Below are positions 24,501-36,500 of a stretch of DNA of 64,000 nucleotides, one piece after another. Each line of letters begins with the position of its first letter. Within the stretch, counting starts at the first letter, position 1. The notes under the pieces were generated by a model. That model did not search any database. It had not been told where the DNA came from and saw only the letters and a program-made list of their open reading frames with translations. The stretch is from Panicum virgatum (taxonomy: Eukaryota > Streptophyta > Magnoliopsida > Poales > Poaceae), in contig NC_053149.1 of the NCBI RefSeq assembly GCF_016808335.1, forward strand, positions 24,279,238-24,343,237, read 5' to 3'. A program made the position numbers and the translations under genes.

Positions 24501-27500
24501 CTATCCAGTTTGCTAGTAACTGGTGAAAGATGGTGGCTGTCAGTGAGGAATGCCAGACGCAGAGCTGCGTTTGTGGAAGTAAAAGTAGAACAAGGAGAGA
24601 GACAGGTAGCAAAAATCTTAACGGGCGCGCGAGCGCTACCAGCCGGTTGCAGCGAACTGACACATGTGCTTGTACGTGGCTTAGTCGGACAACCTTTTAT
24701 ATATTCGTTCGAGGAGTCGATTACTTCACCCCTGTCCTTAGATGCACGAGCTTCACCCCTCTCGCCAATCGTCTCGACTTCGAGCTGTCTCCAATCTCCT
24801 TCTCTCCACACAAAAATAAATTAGTAGCACAACTACTTATCCAGTGCTGAGGTGCTGCAGCAACGCCAGAGGAGGAAGAGGAGATTTTATTAGAGCTGTT
24901 AGGATTTTGGTGGTTGGGATTTGGAGTGTTCATAGCTGTAATGTCCAACGATAGAGAATGGCCGTAGGCGATGTCAGGCTGCAGTAGGAGGGGGGCAAGG
25001 TGAGGTCCGCGCCCTTCCGCAAATCCATATATGAAGTAATTTTGTATACATAGTTCTTGATTATTTAATCAATTTGAGACACAAGGTGTTATCGACCTAG
25101 TTTATTTTTATTTTTAAAAAAATCCAGTTTATTTTATGGGTTTATGCATAGGGTTTGCTCAAATTCATGCGATTCTTTTCCACAAGCAGCTAAAATCAAG
25201 AGGTTTGTATTCCCGAGTACAAAGTTTCTTGTATTCCCAGTATAAAGTTTTCTGCACATGATTTCAGAGATTTTGTATTCCCAATTTAATGTTTCTTGTG
25301 CATTACTTGAAAGCTAGAGATGCACTACCTTTTTAGGTATGTGATCTCAAATCTATCTAGTTTTGGATACAAAGATTTCAACTACAAGCACAAAGATTTC
25401 TGTACATGATGTCAAAGATAGATATGTAAAAAGTAATGTATATATGATTTGAAAGTTTTTGAATTCCAAGTACAAAGGTTCTGATATCTAACTTGAACAA
25501 TATAGATGTAATCATGTAGGATGCTTTTTAAATATATGGTTTGACAATTTTTTTTTAATTCCAAGTGCAAGGATTTTAATATATGACTTGAAAGTTGAGT
25601 TGTATAAAGTTTTTGATATATGTTTTGAAAGTTCTTCAATTCGGGAATAAAAGTTTCAGATATTTGGCTTAAAAGTTAGAGATGTGAGAAGTTTCCAATG
25701 CTTAATTCAATAGTTTTGAATTCTAGGTGCAAACATTTTCACGTATCACTTGAAAGTAATCCCCCACCTATTTTATCTCCCAGACCGTCCCAAAACAGAT
25801 GGGGAAAAAAACACGCTATAAACAATTTGTGTCGAAGTGTTAAGAGAAGCTAGACAGGAAAAACAAGAATTGAAGCGTTGCAAATTTTGTAGACAGGGAA
25901 ACAGGAACACCAGCTGTGCCTAGGCATGTGCGGCCGACTGATTTGTTGCCAAGTAATGACGGGAATAATCACTGTATTCCTCCAACCCTAGATGGGTGGG
26001 TATATATAGAACCTATACATGGGCCTCTAGGTGGGCCTCTATACACATGGGCTCAATATACTCCAACACCACCCCCCCCCCAGTCTGAACTACCGGCGCA
26101 GCGGTGTTCAAGACTGGACAACATGAAAGCTAACACCCCACGCAGTCTGAACAACCGACGCAGCGGTGTTCAAGACTGGACAAGATGAGAGTACAAATAG
26201 AGTACAAAGGGCAAATACCCCCCGTAACCACAACTAGCCACCGGCTACGTTGAGGCTGGATCGAAACTCCGAGAAGGTCGAGGAGGGCAGCCCATTGGTG
26301 AAGATGTCAGCAAACTGGGAGGTAGTCGGGACATGGAGTACCCGAACATCGCCGATTGCGACTCTGTCGCGCACGAAGTGTAGGTCGATCTCCACGTGCT
26401 TCGTCCGCTGATGTTGGACGGGGTTGGTGGAGAGATACACGGCGCTGACGTTGTCGCAGTAGACGAGTGTACTCTTGGCGAGCGGGCTGTGGAGCTCCGC
26501 CAAGAGCTGTCGTAGCCAGGACGCCTCCGCCACGCCGTTAGCGACAGCCCGGTACTCCGCCTCGGCACTGGAGCGGGAGACAACCGGCTACCGCTTGGAC
26601 GACCAGGAGACCAGGTTGCCGCCCAGGAAGACGGCGTAGCCGGAGGTGGAGCGACGAGTGTCCGGGCAGCCAGCCCAGTCAGCGTCGGTGTAGACCACCA
26701 GCTCAGCAAAGGACGAGCGGTGAAGTACCAGGCCAAGGTCCACAGTGCCACGGACGTATCGGAGGAGACGCTTCAGCGCAGCAAGGTGTGACTCCCGGGG
26801 ATCATGCATATGGAGACGGACCTGCTGAACAGCGTAGGTGAGGTCCGGCCTGGTGAAGGTGAGGTACTGCAAAGCGCCGGCCAGACTCCGGTAGACAGTA
26901 GGATCAGCCACCGGATCACCCAGATCAGCAGACAGCTTCGCCTGAGTGTCGACGGGAGTGGAGCAAGCCTTGCAATCAGTCATCCCAGCCCGCTCCAGAA
27001 TATCGAGGGCGTACTGCCGCTGGTGAAGGAGAAGACCAGACGGGCGAGGCTCAACAGTGACGCCCAAGAAGTGGAGCTGACCGAGATCCTTCATAGCGAA
27101 CTCCTGCTGCAGAGAGGAGATGACACTCTGAAGCAACTGCTGACTGGAAGCTGAGAGCACAATGTCATCGACATATAGCAGCAGATATGCAGTCTCATCC
27201 CCACGGCGGTAGATGAAGAGAGACGCGTCAGACTTGGCCTCGGTGAACCCCAGTGTCAGCAAGAACGTGGCGAACCGAGAGTACCAAGCCCGTGGAGCCT
27301 GCTTCAGTCCATAGAGAGACTTGTTTAGCCGGCAGACCATATCCAGACGACACGAGTCCACAAATCCCGCAGGCTGAGAGCAGTAAACAGTCTCTGACAA
27401 GGTGCCGTGAAGAAACGCATTCTTCACGTCCAGCTGGTGCACAGGCCAAGTGCGCGAGAGCGCAAGCGAGAGGACCGTGCGCACCGTAGCGGGCTTCACG

Positions 27501-30500
27501 ACCGGGCTGAAAGTCTCATCATAGTCCACACCAGGCCGCTGAGTGAACCCCCGGAGAACCCAGCGAGCCTTGTAGCGCTCCAGTGTGCCGTCAGCCCGAC
27601 GCTTATGCGTCCAGATCCACTTGCCAGTCACCACATTGCAACCAGACGGACGCGGCACGAGGTCCCACGTCTGGTTGGCAAGAAGAGCTGCGTACTCCTC
27701 TTCCATCGCGCGACGCCAGTGAGGATCCGCCAAGGCGTCGCGGACGGAGGAGGGTACCGGAGAGACCCGCGGCTCTCCCTCGGAGGCGGAGAGAGTCGCG
27801 GCCTGGGATGCCATCCGCCGAGTCACCATGGGATGGATATGCCGAGGATCCCAATGGATGACCGGCGGGTGGTACACCTCCGGCTCGGCTCGAGAGGGAG
27901 CCGGAGGAGGCGGCGGCGGCGACGGCTCCGGTGTCGGCGTCGCAGGAGCCTCCGGAGCAGGAGGCGGCGCCGGTGTCGACGCCGAACGACGCCGGTACAC
28001 CTGCACCGACTCAGCGTACCGCTGCGGCGCCGGGTTCGGTGCCGAGCGACGCCGGTACACCTGCACCGGCTGAGCATACCGCTCAGGTGCAGGGGAAGGC
28101 ACCGGGGCCGCGCGTGGCGCAGCGGGAGACACCGGGTCCGTGCGCGGCACGACCGGAGGTCCGGGGCCGCGCGTGGCGCGACCGCGGGCACCGGGGCCGC
28201 GCTCGGTGCAGCAGGGATCACCGGAAGCGGTGCTGGGGCGCCGGGAAAACCTGCAGGAAAAGGACAGACAGGTAATGGTGGTTGTACCACCGGGTCAGTC
28301 GGAAACAGAGACGCCAGCTCGGGATCAGAAGAAGGTGTGGAGTAGGGGAAATCCAACTCGTCGAAGACGTGTCGGGAGATCAAAACACGGCGAGAGGTGA
28401 GGTCAAAGCATCGGTACCCCTTGTGGTCAGGGGAGTACCCGAGGAACACACGACGAGTCGAGCGTGGCGCCGGCTTGTGAGAAGCGGTGGCGGAGGTGTT
28501 AGGGTAACGCACACCCGAAGGCCCGAAGGTGGTCGTAGCGAGGAGGGGTACCGAAAAGAGCGTGGTGTGGAGTGGGAGCACACAACGAGTCGAGCGTGGC
28601 GCCGGCTTGTGAGAAGCGGTGGCAGAGGTGTTAGGGTAACACGCACACCCGAAGACCCGAAGGTGATCGTAGCGAGGAGGGGTACCGAAAAGAGCGTGGT
28701 GTGGAGTGGGAGCAGGAGAAGCAGTGGACGGAAGGCGGTTGAGCAGGTAGGTGGCGGTGTGGAGGCTCTCAGCCCAGAAGCGCGGGGGGAGAGAAGCCTG
28801 GATCAGAAGGGTGAGCACGACGTCGTTCGTCGTGCGAATCATCCGCTCAGCCTTGCCGTTCTGAGGAGAGGTATACGGACAAGACATACGCAGCTGAACA
28901 CCCCGAGACAGGAAGAAAGACCGGGAGGTGGAGTTATCGAACTCCCGCCCGTTGTCACACTGGACGGCCTTAACGGTGAGGCCGAACTGAGTGAACACCC
29001 AGGCAAAGAAGTGGAGGAGGGTGGGGAAGGTCTCAGACTTGCGCGCAAAGGGAAAGTCCAAGAGTAATGAGAAAAATCATCAACAATGACCAGATAATAT
29101 CTATAGCCAGACATGCTGAGTACAGGAGATGTCCACAAGTCACAGTGAATGAGATGAAAAGCATGCGCAGCATGCGGAGAAGAAAAAGAAAACGGAAGTC
29201 TAACATGACGACCTAACTGGCACGCATGACAGAGGTGCTCAGCAGGAGCCCTAGTACATGGAACATCGGTACAACGGCGGAGCTGAGCCAAAACATCGCG
29301 GCCGGGGTGACCAAGCCGGCGGTGACAGGTGGTGGAAGAAGGCGTCACGGCAAAAGCAGAAGACGAAGAAGCCGAAGGCGAGGCAGCGGAAGCAGGAATG
29401 CGAAGAGTGTAAAGAGGCCCCGGGCTGTCACATCGGAGGAGCGGACGCCGGGAACCCGCTCCTGGGCCGCCGAAGCCTCCGACTTGGCGGCGCGGAGGGC
29501 GGCGGCGGAGAGCGGCGCATCCGCAGGCGACATTCCGAGCCCGGTCCACGCGGCATCAGGCGCGGCGTCGGCGGCGGGCTGCTTGCCCGCGGCGACAGCA
29601 GCGCGGTGGGCCACGGCGACGGCGGCGGGATCCTGCAGCACCTGCGCCGCGGCCTGCAGGGCGGTCGGATCGACGCCCGCGGCCTGCAGCAGCTGCGCCG
29701 CGGCCCGCAGGACGGCCGGATCGACGGCGGCGGCGCGCTGGGCAGCAGCGCGGGCGCTCTGGGCGTCGGCCACAGCTGCATTAGCGTCGGCCGTGGACCG
29801 CGGTTGCACTTGCAGCGCCTGCTGCAGGGGAGGCGGCAGCTGAGCGGCGGCGCTCGGTGCCTGCTGCAGGGGAGGCTGCAGCTGGGCGGCGCTCCCCCCG
29901 CGCCCGCAGGCCCCCCGCGCCTGCACCCCCGGCGGCTGCGGTGGCAGCACCTTCGGGATCCGCGGCGGCGCCATCCTGTGGTGGCTGGGAGGAGACCAGG
30001 GCGGCGGACGGCGGCTGGGAGGAGACCAGGGCGGCGGACGGCGGCTGGGAGGAGACCAGGGCGGCGGCCGGCGGCTGGGAGGAGACCAGGGCGGCGGCCG
30101 GCCGGGGCCCGGTACCCGCGCCCGCGCCAGCCGCTGCAGCGGCGGCGACGGGCTGCAGGGCGGCCACGGGCCGGATCTGCGGCCAGGAGGCCGCGGCGCC
30201 CCAGGCAGAGGATGCGGCGGCGCCAGCAGAGCTCAGCGCCTGCTGCGCGGCAGCAGAGGAAGATGAGGGGAGGGGAGGGAAGGAGGAAGGGGAGAAGGGG
30301 GACGGCACCGGGAGGGGCGGTGCCGGCGGCCGGCCATGGCTGCCGGCAGCGGCGGCGGATGGGTAGGAGAAGAGGAAAAGAAACTAGTCTGATACCATAA
30401 TGACGGGAATAATCACTGTATTCCTCCAACCCTAGATGGGTGGGTATATACAGAACCTATACATGGGCCTCTAGGTGGGCCTGTATACACATGGGCTCAA

Positions 30501-33500
30501 TATACTCCAACACCAAGTAGTAGTTAGCTAATTGCTGCGCTCATGCGCCACTAGTAGTCCGCAACACGTGTTTGTCGCCAACTCATCCCAGCGCACAATC
30601 GCCAAGAAGCTGCCCTGGTCAAGTAGGGGTGGCTGCAGGTTTGGCCCTGGAGTTGGACTGGAGGGGGATTAGAGCAGAACAAGAAAGATATTATCCAGCA
30701 AATGGCAGGTTGGTGTGGGTTTGTGATGATTAAGTGACAGACTGGGCCTATTAACTAATGTGATACCTATTTCTTTCCATTTCCCATTCCTTCTTCATTA
30801 GCAATATTATTCCAATCATAAAACTGAAAACCATTCACAAACCCAATTCCTGATTCACAAACCAATGCGCTATAGCCTAGCGGACCTAACTTCTAAAAAG
30901 TAGCAAATCCCGAACCCATCCATGAATCCAACGAACCATGATTCTGGTAACTATGGGATAAACAGGGAAATGAATGTGAAAACAACTGCACTAGAAACTT
31001 GAAGATGGTACTGTAAATGGTCTCTGCCACAGAATACCAAGATGTGTCATAAAGCAACTCCATGTAGAATAATAAAATGATAGTGGCAATCAATTATGAG
31101 TTGAGCCTGACCTTCATGTGAGGCAGAAGAGCTTTATCAGCAGCTCTCGATATACGAATGAATGATGAACATATCTGCAACCTTGCTAAGCGAGAATTGT
31201 TTGATGGATCCTGCAGATACAGCCATACAGTAAACAGTAGGAAGAGAAATGTAAACACAAAACTTGTGCAATGACATGGCAACCAAATAATTCAGATTTA
31301 GCAAACAGAATAAAAAAGGCATGGAATGAGTGGACATCAAAAGATTTGTCCAGCTTAAAGTGGCATCAGCTTTTTGTTTCTGCAGTTGTTAAGAATGCTC
31401 ATGTTGAGCCCTAGGAAACTGATGAACAATGGTGAATGTAGTGATGTTTGGTTACCTCCACAGCTGCCCCTTCTTTACATATATATACAAAACATGCCAC
31501 ATGGTTCGCGGCAATGTTTTTCAGACTTGCTACAATGGAGACCATACTCCAACTCCAACTACTACTACATACTATGTCATTCAACCATCACAATTGATTG
31601 GCATGGCAGGTTCAATAGACAGGTATTCATTCACAAAAGAAACTATCAAGCACAAGACTCACAGCAACAGCAACACAACTCATGGAATCGAATCAGATGA
31701 AGGATATCAGTCCCCTGCCTTACTGCTTCACATGGAATCAGAGTACTATGGTATTTACTGAAGTAAAAAGATAAATGTACCTGAAATGTGATGGGGAGAG
31801 ACGTCAACAGTTCAAAAAGCTTATTAACAACACTGGCAACTGCATCTGGATAATGTCTCAAGAAAGGACCCAAAGCATCCAGATAATGACCATGAATAAC
31901 CGCAAGGTTAGGTTCTGTCCACTTTAAAGAAAGAAGCTGCTGAAGTAAGCCTGGTGAAAGTAGACGGGAACTTAGCACTGAAGACCCCAATAGTTAGTCC
32001 AAAATAAAGTTAGGTTGGGTGAAACCTTCAAAAATTTTGTGCAGTTGGGATTTCATCTCCACATCAGTCTTTCCATAATCAACTGAGCCATCAAATATAG
32101 CACTGACAACTGCTTCAAGCCCCAGCTGAGCCCCTTCCATTGCATCAAGATCCTGGAACCAAAATTCAATGTGCAGAGGTGACCTTCTTTGACCAAAATG
32201 GAAAGATAAATCATTAAGTTGATGTGATAAACATATGCAGCTAATCGAACCTGGGGGGATTTAGTTGCTTGATTAGCATCTCCAAAAACAACATTTATTC
32301 TCTGGACAATGCTTGCTGCAGCAATCACAGGTCTTTGTGAAGCAGTGATTTTAATGAGATCCAACTGCAGGAAGAATCAAAAAATAATTGGTAAGTAGTA
32401 AATGCATAACAGCTAACTGTATTGTAAACAAGAGGCCAGATAATTCTACCATTGGTCCTAAAGAGGTTCTGTAAATAGCCTTCTAATTTACTCATAGTTA
32501 ATACCTATATACCCTCCTAATTGTATACTACAAAAAAAAGTTTCACCTCTATGACAAATCACACAATCAAATTGAAAACTTGCAAGGAAGGAGAACGTAG
32601 TAGGCAACTACATGTTGTTCACAGCAAGGTAAAGAATCACCAATTGAAGGACACAGATATGTACTATAGATAACTAGCCACGCTCCTATTATTGCTTTAG
32701 CTTCACATCATAAAACCAAACTCCAAGACACTGGAGATGACAAGGAAAGACAAGGGTAACCACAAATAATGTTTGAAGATTAACAAGGACCAAGGGCAAC
32801 TAATTTGTATAGAAGTCATGACTCATGAGAAAATAACACATACCAATTTGGTGCGGTAGTTGCAGAAGTCACTTTTCCCCTCAAGCTCTTCGCTCCATAG
32901 TTCTAACAACCCGGAAGATGCAGTTCCACTGTTCTTGAGCATTCTTTTGAAAGAAACATCCAAAATTGTACTGTATATTTCATCGGTAACAAATACGGAC
33001 ACCCCTTTCTTCTCCTTTTCTGTTGATAAATCACCAGTCGATGCAGAAATACCAGCAGTTGAATTGTCACCAGAAACACGTGCGACAGACTTAGCTTTTG
33101 ATGGTTCTCTCAATACCACCTAGGCAAAGTTTAGGTTAAATTCCCTCAAGTTACAAAATATATGGCATGCATTTCAACTATGAAAACAAAAGGGAAGGAG
33201 TATACCAGCCAAAATAATAAAGACTGGAAATGAAGCGTGATCTTGTAATGTTGGTAATACTCCAGCATCTGCAAAGAATAGTAAAAAGTAAGGGACCACA
33301 TGCTAACACATGGAAATCATCATGTTAGTGAAATTTTAAGACTTGCATGAATTTCGATAAGCATATCCAACTACTCATGCAGTGATATTACACAGGTTAA
33401 TGGGTATTGCCCGCATGCAAGTGACATAGAACATCACCACATTGGTAACCAGTAAGTACACTTACAGACGAGCCAGGGAACAAATATTCAGTGATAACAG

Positions 33501-36500
33501 GACTTCGCAGAGGTCCTGACATAACCAACCAGAAAGTTTCATCTGATTTGATTTTGATATAATCAACCAGAGAGTTACACACGCAAATACAGCTGTTCAG
33601 GTGGCTGCTAAGCACGTGTCACGGAGTGGGTTGAATCCCAAATCAGCTCCACTTATTTTTACAATTCCACATAAAAGAAGGAAAAAAACAAGGATGGAAC
33701 ATGTGGAATCAAAACTAACACCACCACATAGATTATATGATCTTGCAACTACAGCAGTAGCACTTTCATGTCAAACTCAGCTTTTTAGGCTATCTTTATT
33801 CTGATGTTTTAATTTTGAAATTCACATTCAAACAAAAAGAAATAGGCAGTCTTTCACAAAATTTCAACAACCCCGGAGATATTTCTTTTGAGTCCCTTGA
33901 TGCCAACTAGCCCTAGAACAAATAAGGGAAGATGCTGTACGGTAGTACAAGCAATTATTTACTTTTCAAAACGTATGAGAAGTGTATTTGGAAATGCTCA
34001 CTTGTTTTAAGAACTGGAAAGTTCTAGCTCCATCAGCTAGTATGCATTGCATATTAGAAGATCCCAGAGCAACCATTGTCTCACAAACACACGTTGCAAA
34101 CTCGTACTCGCTTTCGTCAATAGAACTGGGCTGCATGCCAGATCTGGTCAAAAATTGTTGTGAAATGTTCATCAACACCTGGAAGATGTTGCAGATTGCA
34201 GCATCATACTCAGCAACTGCCACATCCACAGGTCTTTTTCTGAGACAGAGCACCACACAAACCAAGAACATATCAGAAAAGGGTAAGGCTACCAGTGAAT
34301 TGAACTTTTAGTGAAGTACTTAAAGTCTCTTTGTACCTCTGACATATTACTTTAAAAAACTCACAAGCATGGAGGCGAAAATCACTGTAAGATAGCAAGG
34401 ACCCACATCTGCAAAATGAACAAAACAACTTATGAGACAAGTGACTGAATCCCATCAAAAACTTGGGATATCAGATACTCTAGTAAACATACCCGTGAAT
34501 TAAACCATGTTTGGCAAGATCTGTCACAGGAGCCCATTCAGCATATGCATTGACAGCATTAAGAACTGATGTCACTGTCCCTGCATGTTGTTTAGCCAAG
34601 TCTATTTGCTGCTTTGAGTGCTCACTTAAAGCAGCGACAAAATGTTTCTCAAGTAGCTACAAAATGAGACATTACACAACACTCAAGTTAGTATGTCTTG
34701 GGATATTATGAAATTAGGCAAACCGACAGAACTATTCGGTGTCTTTTGGACATAGTAAAGGCGTAAAGACAAACTTACGGAATACAAAAGTGGCAGGATT
34801 TGTGGCAGGGATTCAGTAAGGCCGCGTAACAGAGATCTCCGTCTATCACCTATTGGTCACAACAAATACTTAACATAACACTTTGCAGAAGAGAAAAAAA
34901 AAAGGTTTTCTGTTCTTCTAATTTTATTTTATCGTTCAAACTTGGAATCATTGCAGTTGGAAGGAAGTCTTGGACATAGATAAGAAATTAAAACAAAAGG
35001 AAGGATAGATACCCTCCAAATCCTCATTATGAACAGTGATATCCTCTGGAAGCCACCTTAGAATCATGGCAACTAACTCAGCCTAACACAAAAGGATTCC
35101 AAAATGCAATTCAACCAGTAAGATGATAGAACAGATTTAAATCTGCAAGGCTGATGGGAAACATTACCTCGATTGGACCACTGTTAGAGAGAGAAACAAT
35201 AGATGGGAGTAAGGTATTCCACAAAGCAACTCCCTCCCTTCTAACTACCTACAAAGAGAAGATATATGCTAAGGAAAAGGATTTGAAGTACAGGCTTGCA
35301 TCTAATTGGCTTCAACAGAACGAGAAACAATAAAGATAAGGTGATAAACCTCTGCTACTAAAGCAGCTGTTTGACTCTTCAAGGCCCACATCTCATGAGG
35401 GCCAACAACATCTGATATCAAATTAATGGTCAAATTAGCAAATTCATTCCGCTCTGCAGCACTGAGCTCCTCCCACCTCAATCTCACAAGGTGCTGCAAA
35501 GATAGTAAGAAATCATCAATTCTTCCAGGACAGAGAGTCATGGATGCCAATATAGCTCCACTTCTATAAAAAATTGTACGATATGTTCATGATTAGTACA
35601 GCTAAGGGATATGTTTAGTAACAGCAATTAGGCCCGTGATATTGTGGATGGCAGAATGTTGACGTGCTAAGCAGCTGTGTATCCAGCACATAAGCGTAGG
35701 AGTGATGCGGATGTTGCAACGGGTTTGTGGTTAAACTAGGAACGATCAAGTTTAAATTAAATCAACAATATACGTGATAAGAGTAGAGGTGGCAACAAGT
35801 GAAACATCGGTTGGGATATTTTGGACATATCCAAGAGAGGAAATGGTTGGCCAAGCCCTGACATGGGAGGAAGCAGTAGAGAGACTTAGAGAAAGATTGG
35901 AAGTTGGAATATACCGAAAGAGTGAGCAGTGAGTAGGAGTGCACAGAAAACAGCAATCCACATACCCAACATATCACCTAGACTGTCAGTTCCCCATTTA
36001 CCATCATTATTACTTTATTACTATTGCTATTACTAATACCTCTTTTTTTCCTTTTCTTTACCCCTACTAATTTTTTTCCTTTTCTGGTTGCTCATGTTGG
36101 GCTCTTTATTTCCCTTTTATCCCTGCTAATTTATTTATTTTCCCTTTTTGTACATTTCGGGTTTCATCTCTGTTATTTATTTTCCTTTTGACTTTACCAC
36201 CAGATTTGGAAATAAAATTGTTGTTGCGGCTGCTTTTGGTTTTTTCTCCAATGGTCCTCTGTTATTTTTCCCACACTCCACTACTGCATTCCAAATACAT
36301 CTGATATTTTGTCAGGTGCAATGGTGCATGCAGTGAATGAAGCAAAAAAGAAAATTGCTGCCTATTCCTGTTGTAACCCAGTTAATTAGAGTTAAGCTGA
36401 TCTGAATTCCAGTTTGTCAAGTCTATAGGTGCAAAAGTTGTAATCCAAGTGATAGACAAAGGTAAGCTACAGTGAGTACAGTAACTTAGGCAAACAACAA

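Larger units (their letters stand above)
25954..30512 (-). mobile_element. Copia retrotransposon, degenerate, 115-bp LTRs
   Basis: The element is 4559 bp on the minus strand, with LTRs at 25954-26068 and 30398-30512 that differ at two positions, and 5-bp target duplications CCAAG (25949-25953 and 30513-30517). The primer site TGGTATCAGA (30397-30388, minus) abuts the right LTR. A G-rich purine tract with a run of about ten G (26069-26082, minus) abuts the left one. Pol has the Copia order but is frameshifted, and gag is replaced by alanine/proline-rich sequence. It is in the same orientation as HASTY, so its LTR signals are in sense with the host transcript. Confidence 0.92.
18193..31111 (-). 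other. HASTY intron 15 (12.9 kb) holding two Copia elements
   Basis: The donor follows exon 15 (ending ...LLPHMK at 31112) and the acceptor precedes exon 16 (starting N-I-A-D-T-M at 18192). The phase is 0 at this junction and the flanking protein sequences join as in HASTY homologues. The intron contains a plus-strand Copia element (antisense to the gene), a minus-strand Copia element (sense) and about 2.7 kb of AT-rich sequence between them. Removing the two elements would leave an intron of about 3.4 kb. Confidence 0.9.

Noticed and set aside
24434..24811. 125-codon minus-strand open frame in HASTY intron 15
   Set aside because: No recognisable domain, no supporting splice context, overlapping frames on the other strand.
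27407..28345. 312-codon plus-strand open frame
   Set aside because: Antisense shadow of the Copia-2 pol, Arg-rich by composition only.
29981..30100. Four regular 30-bp repeats, considered as a CRISPR-like array
   Set aside because: The units are directly abutting with no unique spacers, in a eukaryotic retroelement. It is a simple tandem repeat.
29258..30400. 380-codon plus-strand open frame rich in Arg and Gly
   Set aside because: Composition artefact of the GC-rich Copia-2 gag-replacement region. It enters the LTR and has no domain.
33397..33615. 72-codon minus-strand frame between HASTY exons 9 and 10
   Set aside because: Splice phases join exon 9 to exon 10 without it, and homologues have no such segment.
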